From Candidatus Nealsoniibacteriota bacterium (GTDB lineage Bacteria > Patescibacteriota > Minisyncoccia > Minisyncoccales > GWA2-38-27): a stretch of 7,218 nucleotides of DNA. Position numbers and translations under genes: made by a program. Below, piece by piece: positions 1 to 6,055 of the stretch (positions are counted from its first letter, which is position 1; every line of letters starts with the position of its first letter). The notes beneath the pieces are model-generated. The model was given only the letters and a program-made list of their open reading frames with translations, was not told where the DNA came from and did not search any database. The stretch is taken from the NCBI GenBank assembly GCA_003559065.1, contig PWMZ01000026.1:1-7218 (forward strand), read 5' to 3'.

Positions 1-1
1 A

Positions 2-154
2 ACCAACGTTATTGCCGCTCCTACTAATTTTAAAAGAAAAGGGGAATATAATTTGCTTGATTTTTTACCCAGTAGTGCTAACTTGAGAAATAGTGATTTA
101 GCTATTAAAGAATATTTTGGTATTTTATATTATAAAATAAAATGGAAGAAATAA
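2..154 (+). CDS. DUF218 / YdcF-like protein, C-terminal fragment
   Basis: The frame opens before the window and gives the last 50 residues, starting TNVIAAPTNF and ending in a basic IKWKK tail before TAA. The segment NVIAAPTNF, followed by FLPSSANLRNSDLAIKEYFGILYY, resembles the end of DUF218 (YdcF/SanA/ElyC-like) proteins. In those, a strand leading to a V-I-x-A-P-T-D/N-F motif is followed by an L-P-S...L..S..A..E..G...Y helix. Family members are usually membrane-associated envelope proteins of uncertain biochemistry, and ElyC is linked to peptidoglycan and lipid-carrier metabolism in E. coli. The catalytic-fold core and any membrane helix lie outside the window. The stop lies 13 nt inside galU, so the two genes overlap in different frames and are probably co-transcribed. 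The assignment rests on a short C-terminal match. Confidence 0.7.
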   Translation, partial: TNVIAAPTNFKRKGEYNLLDFLPSSANLRNSDLAIKEYFGILYYKIKWKK

Positions 155-1017
155 AAAAAGCAGTTATTGTCGCTGCCGGTTACGGAACCAGGTTTTTACC
201 GGCAACTAAAAATCAGCCCAAAGAAATGTTACCAATAGTGGATAAACCCATTATCCACTATTTAGTAGAAGAAGCGGTGGAGTCCGGTATCAAAGACATT
301 ATTGTTGTTACCAGAGCCGGTCAGATGTCCATGGAGGATCATTTTGACTCTAATGCTGAGTTAGAACAAGAATTGGAAAAAACCGGGAAATTAGACAGGT
401 TGGAAAAAATAAGGGTTATTCCTCAGATGGCTAATTTTTTTTACACCAGGCAACACAAAGGTTATCCTTATGGTAATGCTGTTCCTTTGCGTTGCGTCGC
501 TCCTTTGATAAGTAAAGATGAATCTTTTGTCTATATGTTCGGGGATGACTTAACAATTTCTGAAAAACCGGTAGTTAAACAACTAATTGAAGTTTATCAA
601 AAGGAAAAAGCAAAAGTAGTCTTAGGAGTTCAAGAGGTTCCCGATGAAGAGGTGGAGAGATATGGAACGGTAAAGTATAAAGAAGGGAAAGGTTACGAAA
701 TAGAAGCGGGTTATGAAAAGTTACCTTTAAAAGAAGCTCCCTCTAATATGGCTCAGTTCGGGAGGTTTGTTTTTTCTTATGATATGATTGAAAAAGCTCA
801 AAAAGCTCCTTTAGGTAAGGATAACGAGTTATGGATTTTAGATATTATTAATTCTTTAGCCCAAGAAGGGAAAAAAGTTATTGCCCAACCAATAGAGGGA
901 AAATGGTACACAACCGGCGATCCTTTGAGATATCTAAAAACCTCTATTGAGTTTGCTTTAAAAAGAAAAGATATTGGGCCTGAATTGAAAAAATATCTTC
1001 AAGATAGGTTTAATTAA
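142..1017 (+). CDS. galU: UTP--glucose-1-phosphate uridylyltransferase (GalU)
   Basis: This cytoplasmic enzyme makes UDP-glucose from UTP and glucose-1-phosphate for surface glycans and glycolipids. The 291 residues match the usual length of bacterial GalU. The nucleotide-binding signature GYGTRFLPATK is at residues 13-23 and is followed by QPKEMLPIVDKP (25-36). FGDD (133-136) is at the place of the metal-binding Asp loop. EAPSNMAQFGRFVFS corresponds to the family's P-S-N...GRY/F segment, and NELWILDIINSLAQEG and GKWYTTGDPLRYL are the C-terminal family motifs. The usual V-E-K-P loop appears as YEKLPLKEAPSN, so the Glu-Lys pair is kept but the Pro is shifted. The ATG at 142 is chosen because the conserved N-terminal strand begins within six residues. 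No Shine-Dalgarno sequence precedes it (the leader is A/T only), and the start lies inside the upstream gene, so coupled translation is likely. Confidence 0.95.
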   Translation: MEEIKKAVIVAAGYGTRFLPATKNQPKEMLPIVDKPIIHYLVEEAVESGIKDIIVVTRAGQMSMEDHFDSNAELEQELEKTGKLDRLEKIRVIPQMANFFYTRQHKGYPYGNAVPLRCVAPLISKDESFVYMFGDDLTISEKPVVKQLIEVYQKEKAKVVLGVQEVPDEEVERYGTVKYKEGKGYEIEAGYEKLPLKEAPSNMAQFGRFVFSYDMIEKAQKAPLGKDNELWILDIINSLAQEGKKVIAQPIEGKWYTTGDPLRYLKTSIEFALKRKDIGPELKKYLQDRFN

Positions 1018-1019
1018 AA

Positions 1020-1991
1020 ATGACCTTAAAGTACAAATATCTTAAAGAAACAGCTGGCAGAGTAATGACCAAAAAAGTTCCAGTTGTTTCTTCTACGATG
1101 AGCATTTCTCAAATCAAAGAAATGCTTACAGAAAAAATAGCTGACTTTGAAACCATTAACTATATTTATGTTTTGGAAAAAGAAAAACTAGTTAATGTTT
1201 TTTCTATTAAAGAGCTTTTTCAAAAAAAAGTAGATTTTTCCCAAAAAAGAATTGTTAAAGTTTTTCCTAATACCGACCAAGAGAAAGTAGCTTTTTTGGC
1301 TTTAAAACATAATTTGAAAGCTATTCCGGTAGTTGAAAAAGACGGTACTTTTTTAGGGGCGGTTCCTTCAGACGTTATTCTGAATATTTTACATTTAGAA
1401 CAAACCGAGGACTTATTAAAACAAGCCGGTATCTTAAAAACAGATTTGCCTTTAATAGAAACGACTAAAGCCTCTGTATTAAGCTTAGTTAATTCAAGAA
1501 CCCCTTGGTTATTTTTAGGTTTATTGGGCGGAATTTTAGCTGCCAAAATAGTTGGCTTATTTGAAAGTTCTTTAGAAAAACATTTTGTTTTAGTCGCTTT
1601 TATTCCTTTGATAGTTTATATGGCTGATGCCGTGGGAGCTCAAACTCAGACCTTATTTATTAGAAGTTTGGCTTTGGATAATTTTTCGATTAAAAAATAT
1701 TTTTTCAAAGAAATTAAAGTTGGTTTTTTGATAGCTTTAATTTTAGGTTTTTTCTTCTTTTTGTTCTCTTTTGTCTTTTTCGGTTTTTTAACTGGAATAA
1801 TTTTAGGAAGCTCTTTATTCTTTACTATTTTTTCCGCTCAGGTAATAGGCGTTTTAATTCCTTGGTTGTTAAGATCTTTAAAAAAAGACCCAGCTATGGG
1901 TTCAGGGCCCTTTGCCACTATTATTACTGATATTTTCAGTTTAATAATTTATTTTTTAATAGCCGGTTTGTTTTTCAACTTGATTTATTGA
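1020..1991 (+). CDS. MgtE-like divalent cation (Mg2+) transporter lacking the N domain
   Basis: This is a predicted inner-membrane Mg2+ channel/transporter of 323 residues; full MgtE proteins are roughly 450. It begins almost directly at the CBS region: YLKETAGRVMTKKVPVV (residues 8-24) matches the E-x-A-G-R-L-M-T start of the MgtE CBS pair. The second CBS, with LKAIPVVEKDGTFLGAV, ends near residue 125. The membrane part starts at SRTPWLFLGLLGG (R160-T-P-W163) and has about five hydrophobic helices, near residues 162-180, 187-206, 232-260, 264-285 and 298-322. DPAMGSGPFATIITDIFSLIIYF is the last-helix signature, and D304 aligns with the Asp that forms the ion-selectivity site in Thermus MgtE. 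The usual G-N-x-G-x-Q motif reads DAVGAQ (203-208). The N-terminal helical Mg2+-sensing domain is absent, and a 2-nt gap to galU leaves no room for it. No Shine-Dalgarno sequence is seen. Confidence 0.88.
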   Translation: MTLKYKYLKETAGRVMTKKVPVVSSTMSISQIKEMLTEKIADFETINYIYVLEKEKLVNVFSIKELFQKKVDFSQKRIVKVFPNTDQEKVAFLALKHNLKAIPVVEKDGTFLGAVPSDVILNILHLEQTEDLLKQAGILKTDLPLIETTKASVLSLVNSRTPWLFLGLLGGILAAKIVGLFESSLEKHFVLVAFIPLIVYMADAVGAQTQTLFIRSLALDNFSIKKYFFKEIKVGFLIALILGFFFFLFSFVFFGFLTGIILGSSLFFTIFSAQVIGVLIPWLLRSLKKDPAMGSGPFATIITDIFSLIIYFLIAGLFFNLIY

Positions 1992-2015
1992 TAACTATCT
2001 GCTATTTTAAAATAT

Positions 2016-2267
2016 ATGTTTGATAAATTTAAACAAATGAAACAAGCTAAAGCTTTGCAAGGAGAATTAGCTAAAGAAAAGGCGGAAGTAGAAAAACAAG
2101 GAACTAAAGTGGTAGTAACCGGAACTATGCAGATAGAATCGGTTGTTTTAAATCCCTCTTTAGAAAAAGAACAGCAAGAAAAGGTATTGGTGGATTGTTT
2201 GAATGAAGCGATGAGAAAAACCCAAATGATTGCCGTTAAAAAAATGTCCGAAATGGGGGGATTTTAA
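2016..2267 (+). CDS. ybaB: YbaB/EbfC family nucleoid-associated protein
   Basis: This is a small DNA-binding protein of 83 residues that should act as a dimer on the nucleoid. The N-terminal part (MFDKFKQMKQAKALQGELAKEKAEVEKQ, residues 1-28) is a charged amphipathic helix. It is followed by the TKVVVTGTMQIESVVLNPSL strand region, which corresponds to the V-x-v-x-G...v..i.i.P.l core of YbaB. A second helix (EKVLVDCLNEAMRKTQMIAVKKMSEM) leads to a short GGF end. It is shorter than E. coli YbaB (109 residues), mostly because the C-terminal tail is reduced. In many bacteria the gene sits between dnaX and recR; here neither is next to it. It lies 24 nt after the transporter and 9 nt before the protease. 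No Shine-Dalgarno sequence is visible in the AT-rich leader. Confidence 0.87.
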   Translation: MFDKFKQMKQAKALQGELAKEKAEVEKQGTKVVVTGTMQIESVVLNPSLEKEQQEKVLVDCLNEAMRKTQMIAVKKMSEMGGF

Positions 2268-2276
2268 TACTTTTTT

Positions 2277-2360
2277 ATGAAAATTAAAAAATTATTACTA
2301 ATAATTATATTATTAACCAGCTTTTTTTATGCTGGTTTTTTTAATGGAAAGGCAGAGGCT
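2277..2360 (+). other. Sec signal peptide of the protease
   Basis: Residues 1-28 have a basic n-region (MKIKK), a hydrophobic core (LLLIIILLTSFFYAGFF) and a c-region ending A-E-A before S29, a good signal peptidase I site. No lipobox cysteine is present, so this is not a lipoprotein signal. It implies that the protease is exported and folds outside the cytoplasm, where its cysteines could form disulfides. Confidence 0.85.
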
Positions 2361-5300
2361 TCTTTAGAATTAAATAGCTATATTATAGAATTAGAAAAAG
2401 AACCATTAGTTGAAAGTAATAACTTCTTTTTCTTACAAAAAGATAAAGAAGAGTTATTTAAAGAACAACAAGAAGTTAAGGGTAAAATTAATCAATTATT
2501 AAATAAAGAAGTAGGAACTTTAAGCAATTTTTCCAAAGAATTTACTTATTTGTATAACGGTCTTGTTATCGAAAATATTTCTGAAAAACAAGCAGAAGAA
2601 ATTAAAAAAATTAAAGGAGTAAAAAAAGTTTGGAAAAATCAAAAAGTAGAAATTTTAATCAACGAATCCGTTCCTTTAATTCAAGGAGGGATTGAAGCAG
2701 GCCAATTAGGAGATGATGGAAATGAATGTACTGATAATTGCTTAACAGGAGAAGGTATAAAAATTGCTATTATTGATACTGGAGTTGACTATACTCATTC
2801 TGACTTGGGGGGATGCCTAGGTATTGGGTGTAAAGTTATTGGGGGGTGGGATTTTGTAACCTGTGAAGAAATATTATCGGGCGGTACTTGTGCCCCGGGA
2901 CAAAGTAAATCGGAAGATGATGATCCTATGGATCAACACAATCATGGAACTCATGTAGCTTCTACGGCTGCCGGTAACGGAACCTTAAAAGGGGTAGCTC
3001 CTGAAGCGGAAATATTAGCTTATAGGGTTTTAAATCAATATGGTCAAGGTCTTTGGTCTTGGGTTATTTCAGGCATTGAAGAAGCGGTTCAAGACGGAGC
3101 CAATGTTTTAAATTTAAGTTTGGGGGGGTTAGGTGAGCATGATGACCCTGTTTCTACTGCTGTTAATAATGCAGTTACTAACGGAGCGGTAGTAGTGGTT
3201 TCTGCCGGGAATTCGGGGCCGGATGATGAAACAATTATGAGTCCTGGGAAAGCTGAAAATGCTATTACTGTTGGCGCTACCGACAAAGATGATAATTTAG
3301 CTTCTTTTTCTTCAAGAGGCCCGGTTACGGAAGAAATAATGAAACCGGATATTGTAGCTCCGGGAGTTTCTATAAGGGCAGCTTTAATTGGAGACGGTAA
3401 TTTTGGCTATGGTTCGGGGACTTCAATGGCCGCTCCCCATGTAACAGGAGCAGTAGCTTTATTATTAGAAAAAAATCTTCAATGGACACCAGAAGAAATT
3501 AAAAACATTTTGAAAGACGGGTCTATTGATTTAGCCTTGGAAGAAAAAGAACAAGGAGAAGGAAGGGTTGACATCCAAAGAACTCTTAAATTTCAACAAG
3601 ATTATAGTCTTTCTATAAACACAGAGGGAGAAGGGTCAGTGGTTAAAAATCCCGAGCAAGATAGTTATACTTTTGAAGATGAAGTAACTTTAACTGCTAT
3701 TGCTGAAGAAAATTGGCAGTTTTTAGAATGGTCGGGAGATTTACAAAGTATTGAAAATCCAATTATTATTAGTATTGATAATAATAAAGAAATAACGGCT
3801 AATTTTGAACAAGAGAATTATAACCTTAATATTTCTACTGAAGGAGAAGGATCAGCAAGCAAAGATCCTAATAAAAACAGTTATGCTGCCGAAGAAGAAA
3901 TAACTTTAACTATTAACCCTGAAGATGGTTGGGAATTTTCAGGATGGACAGGAGATACAGAACATATTAGTTCAAATGTTGTTACTATGCCTTCAAAGGA
4001 CGTTAATTTAACAGCTAACTTTGAACAAATAGAATATACCATTACTTTTAGTGTTGAAGGGGAAGGAACAGTAACCGAAGAACCTAGCCAGCCTTATTAT
4101 TATAATGACGAAGTTACTCTTGTAGCCAGCCCTCAAGAAGACTGGGTTTTTTCTCACTGGTCGGAAGATTTATCAGGATCTGAGAATCCAAAAACAATAA
4201 CTATAAATGATAATAAGGAGGTGACGGCTAATTTTGAAAAAGAAGTTAAAGAACAAGCTGCCGTTTACTATGAATTAAATTTAGCTGTTCTGCCCTTAAA
4301 TAGTGGTACTGCTTCCGGAGAAGGTTATTACGAGAAAAACGAAGAAGTAGAAATAGAAGCCATTTCTGAAGAAGGATATAATTTTGTTGAGTGGACAGGG
4401 GATACTGAGTATGTTGATGATTCTAGTTCTTTGTCTGCTTTAGTTACTATACCTTCAAAAGATATTGACTTAACAGCTAATTTTGAATTAAAAGAATATA
4501 CCCTTTCAATTGATACCGATGGAAATGGTTCTGTTGCCAAAGACCCTGACCAAGAATCGTATTCTCATGGAACAGAAGTTACTTTAGAAGCTCAAGCCGC
4601 TTCCGGGTACACTTTTGATAATTGGACTGGTGACCTAGAGAGTAGCGATAATCCTGTTACTATTCAAATGGATAGCAATAAAGAAATAACGGCTAGTTTT
4701 CAAAGAGTAAGAAGTGGTGGTGGCGGAGGAGGGGGCAGTTCAACTCCGACTTATACCATTTCTTTAACGGTGAATAATGAGAATATGGGAATGGTTCAAG
4801 GTTATGGAAGTTATCAACAAGGAAGAGAAGTAACAATAGAAGCCATTCCTTTTGTTGATTATTATTTTTCTCACTGGAGAGAAAATGACAAAATAGCAAG
4901 CGAAGAAAAAAAATATACTTTTGTTATTGAAAAAAACAGAAATTTGGAAGCTGTTTTTTTTGAAGAAGGAGAAGGATTAGTAGAAATAACCGCAAAAGAA
5001 CCGAAAAAAGATCAAATTTTAACTGACTTTCAAATTTCTTCAATTATAAACTTACTTACTGTTTTTAATGTAGATGCAGAAACCATTTTAAAAATAGAAT
5101 CAATTTTAAAAGGAGAAAAAGTGGAAATAACCCTTAAAAAAACTGTTTGCAATTTTACTAGGAATTTAACTGTAGGGTCCAGAGGAGAAGATGTGAAATG
5201 CTTACAAGAGCTTTTAAACGATCAAGGCTTTTTGATTAACCAAACGGGCCCTGGTTCTCCGGGACAAGAAACTAACTATTTTGGTTTTTTAACCCAAAAA

Positions 5301-5390
5301 GCTTTGGCTAATTTTCAGGTAGCTAATAATATTTCACCCTCTTTAGGATATTTTGGCCCTTCAACTAGAGAATTTATTAATAATTTATGA
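2277..5390 (+). CDS. secreted S8 subtilisin-like protease with InlB-type repeats and peptidoglycan-binding C-terminus
   Basis: This is a predicted exported serine endopeptidase of 1037 residues. It has a Sec signal peptide (1-28), an inhibitor-I9-like propeptide (about 33-128: SYIIELEKE... to GVKKVWKNQKVEIL) and an S8 catalytic domain (about 130-437). All active-site residues are present: D167 in IIDTGVD, H223 in HGTHVA, oxyanion N312 in SAGNSGP, and S383 in GTSMAAPH. Six cysteines (151, 155, 180, 185, 196, 205) cluster around the catalytic Asp. Six InlB-type beta repeats follow (443-897), with a Gly7 linker (812-824) before the sixth. A helical segment (about 910-950) leads to a PG_binding_1-type domain (958-1037). 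There is no C-terminal membrane helix or sorting motif, so wall retention probably depends on that last domain. The ATG is fixed by the signal peptide. The TGA stop overlaps the next gene in ATGA. The substrate cannot be read from the sequence; defence, nutrition or contact with a host cell are all possible. Confidence 0.93.
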   Translation: MKIKKLLLIIILLTSFFYAGFFNGKAEASLELNSYIIELEKEPLVESNNFFFLQKDKEELFKEQQEVKGKINQLLNKEVGTLSNFSKEFTYLYNGLVIENISEKQAEEIKKIKGVKKVWKNQKVEILINESVPLIQGGIEAGQLGDDGNECTDNCLTGEGIKIAIIDTGVDYTHSDLGGCLGIGCKVIGGWDFVTCEEILSGGTCAPGQSKSEDDDPMDQHNHGTHVASTAAGNGTLKGVAPEAEILAYRVLNQYGQGLWSWVISGIEEAVQDGANVLNLSLGGLGEHDDPVSTAVNNAVTNGAVVVVSAGNSGPDDETIMSPGKAENAITVGATDKDDNLASFSSRGPVTEEIMKPDIVAPGVSIRAALIGDGNFGYGSGTSMAAPHVTGAVALLLEKNLQWTPEEIKNILKDGSIDLALEEKEQGEGRVDIQRTLKFQQDYSLSINTEGEGSVVKNPEQDSYTFEDEVTLTAIAEENWQFLEWSGDLQSIENPIIISIDNNKEITANFEQENYNLNISTEGEGSASKDPNKNSYAAEEEITLTINPEDGWEFSGWTGDTEHISSNVVTMPSKDVNLTANFEQIEYTITFSVEGEGTVTEEPSQPYYYNDEVTLVASPQEDWVFSHWSEDLSGSENPKTITINDNKEVTANFEKEVKEQAAVYYELNLAVLPLNSGTASGEGYYEKNEEVEIEAISEEGYNFVEWTGDTEYVDDSSSLSALVTIPSKDIDLTANFELKEYTLSIDTDGNGSVAKDPDQESYSHGTEVTLEAQAASGYTFDNWTGDLESSDNPVTIQMDSNKEITASFQRVRSGGGGGGGSSTPTYTISLTVNNENMGMVQGYGSYQQGREVTIEAIPFVDYYFSHWRENDKIASEEKKYTFVIEKNRNLEAVFFEEGEGLVEITAKEPKKDQILTDFQISSIINLLTVFNVDAETILKIESILKGEKVEITLKKTVCNFTRNLTVGSRGEDVKCLQELLNDQGFLINQTGPGSPGQETNYFGFLTQKALANFQVANNISPSLGYFGPSTREFINNL
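2315..2342 (+). terminator. terminator-like hairpin inside the protease signal-peptide codons
   Basis: AACCAGC (2315-2321) and GCTGGTT (2331-2337) form a perfect 7-bp stem around a 9-nt T-rich loop. The second arm runs directly into five more T residues (2338-2342). This is the form of an intrinsic terminator, but it sits 39-66 nt inside the protease gene. It could act as an attenuator that lowers read-through into the long secreted protein, or it may simply reflect T-rich codons for hydrophobic residues. No competing anti-terminator structure was identified. Confidence 0.3.
3603..4967 (+). repeat. six tandem InlB-type (Flg_new/Big-like) beta repeats in the protease
   Basis: There are six units of about 71-75 residues: 443-513, 514-585, 586-656, 664-738, 739-811 and 825-897. 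Each has the pattern Y-x-L/I...G-x-G-x-V/A...Y...E-V-T-L-x-A...F-x-x-W-x-x-D...T-A-N-F, typical of divergent InlB B-repeats. The Trp core is clear in all: FLEWSGD, FSGWTGD, FSHWSED, FVEWTGD, FDNWTGD and FSHWREN. Such domains usually act as extended stalks or adhesive modules in surface proteins. Units 1, 3 and 5 end in an N-P...NKEITANF form and units 2 and 4 in a PSKDxxLTANFE form. Unit 6 is the most divergent and is set apart by a Ser/Gly-rich linker. A 19-nt exact DNA match is shared by the ends of unit 1 (3783-3801) and unit 5 (4677-4695). Confidence 0.88.
4710..4748 (+). other. Gly7 flexible linker in the protease
   Basis: Residues 812-824 read RSGGGGGGGSSTP, with seven glycines encoded by a mix of GGT, GGC, GGA and GGG codons. 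The mixed codons argue against a fresh slipped-strand expansion. The linker separates beta repeats 1-5 from repeat 6 and the wall-binding tail. It probably acts as a flexible hinge between the catalytic stalk and the anchoring part. Similar Gly runs are common in CPR surface proteins. Confidence 0.7.
5148..5387 (+). other. peptidoglycan-binding (PG_binding_1-like) C-terminal domain of the protease
   Basis: Residues 958-1037 contain NLTVGSRGEDVKCLQELLNDQGF, then GPGSPGQETNYFGFLTQKALANFQ, then ISPSLGYFGPSTREFI. This is the G-x-x-G-x-D-V-x-x-L-Q-x-x-L...F-G-x-x-T-x-x-A-x-x-x-F-Q pattern of PG_binding_1, in the form frequent at the C-termini of Parcubacteria exported proteins. C958 and C975 could form a disulfide. 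The domain suggests the protease is held in the cell wall rather than freely released. Confidence 0.87.
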
Positions 5391-6055
5391 AAGAAATAAT
5401 TACCATATCAGTCGGCGGCTCTTTAATTGTTCCTGACAAAGTAGATTTTTTGTTTTTAAAAAAATTTAAAAAGTTAATTGAAAGACAAAATCAAAGATTT
5501 ATAATTGTTTGTGGAGGAGGAAAAACAGCTAGAAATTATCAGTCAGCTTTAAAAAAGATAAATAATGAAAAAGACGCCTTAGACTGGATCGGGATTGAAT
5601 CCTCTTTTTTAAATGCTAGATTAATCCAGCTAATTTTTGAAAAAATTAGTCATAAAAAAATTATCAGAGATCCCCAAGAAAAGATCAATTTTAAAGAAAA
5701 AGTTTTAATTTCTTGTGGCTGGAAGCCGGGAAGAAGTACCGATTACAATACAATAATTTTAGCTAAAAGATTTCAATCGAAAAAGGTTTTAAATCTAAGT
5801 AATATTGAATACATTTATGATAAAGATCCTAATAAATACGAATTCGCTAAAAAGATAAAAGAAATTTCTTGGCAGGATTTTAGAAAACTTTTGCCTGAAA
5901 AATGGGAACCAGGTTTGAATTCTCCTTTTGATCCTGTAGCCTCTAAAAAGGCAGAAAAATTAAAGCTAGAAGTGAATATTATTAAGGGTCAAAAAATAAA
6001 AGAGATAGAGAATTGTTTGAATAATAAGAAATTTAAAGGTAGTAAAATAATATGA
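5387..6055 (+). CDS. archaeal-type UMP kinase family protein (amino acid kinase fold)
   Basis: This 222-residue amino-acid-kinase-fold protein is most like archaeal-type UMP kinase, which converts UMP + ATP to UDP + ADP in the cytoplasm. Motifs, in order, are TISVGGSL (6-13, phosphate loop); IVCGGGKTAR (40-49); DWIGIESSFLNARL (66-79), equivalent to the archaeal D-x-x-G-I-x-x-T-R-x-N-A-x-x-L acceptor helix; SCGWKPGRSTD (109-119), equivalent to GGTHPGHTTD; LNLSNIEYIYDKDP (135-148), equivalent to the T-N-V-D-G-V-Y-T-A-D-P nucleotide site; and SPFDPVASKKAEKL near the end. Several positions differ from archaeal enzymes: T-R becomes S-F, the H of GHTTD becomes R, and the G of VDGVY is lost. UMP specificity is therefore likely but not assured. 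The start overlaps the protease stop (ATGA), and the stop overlaps aroA the same way. The tsf/frr neighbours usual for bacterial pyrH are absent. No Shine-Dalgarno sequence is seen. Confidence 0.72.
   Translation: MKEIITISVGGSLIVPDKVDFLFLKKFKKLIERQNQRFIIVCGGGKTARNYQSALKKINNEKDALDWIGIESSFLNARLIQLIFEKISHKKIIRDPQEKINFKEKVLISCGWKPGRSTDYNTIILAKRFQSKKVLNLSNIEYIYDKDPNKYEFAKKIKEISWQDFRKLLPEKWEPGLNSPFDPVASKKAEKLKLEVNIIKGQKIKEIENCLNNKKFKGSKII

Noticed and set aside
119..141. A/T-only stretch before galU resembling a -10 promoter element.
   Set aside because: It lies within the DUF218 codons, no convincing -35 element is spaced to it, and such strings are common in AT-rich DNA.
1220..1546. Reverse-strand open frame of 108 codons inside the MgtE-like gene.
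   Set aside because: It lies opposite a well-supported CDS, has no recognisable motif and no start context, and has the composition expected of an antisense shadow.
1992..2015. ATTTTAAAAT palindrome in the transporter/ybaB gap as an operator or terminator.
   Set aside because: It is short, A/T only and lacks a T tract or a second copy, so it cannot be told from background.
2807..2850. Four G tracts in an AT-rich gene, a possible G-quadruplex.
   Set aside because: The loops are long (about 12-13 nt) and the G runs encode structurally conserved glycines and Gly-Trp of the protease, so codon content explains them.
3089..3286. Reverse-strand open frame of 65 codons opposite the S8 catalytic domain.
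   Set aside because: It is antisense to conserved protease codons and has no independent support.
4328..4899. Two reverse-strand open frames (4328-4540 and 4693-4899) opposite the beta repeats and Gly linker.
   Set aside because: Both are shadows of the protease frame. Their sequence is low-complexity (Leu/Ser runs) and they resemble no known family.
3603..4967. Tandem repeats considered as a CRISPR-like or DNA-level satellite array.
   Set aside because: The units are about 215 nt, diverged at DNA level and in frame throughout. They are protein domain repeats.
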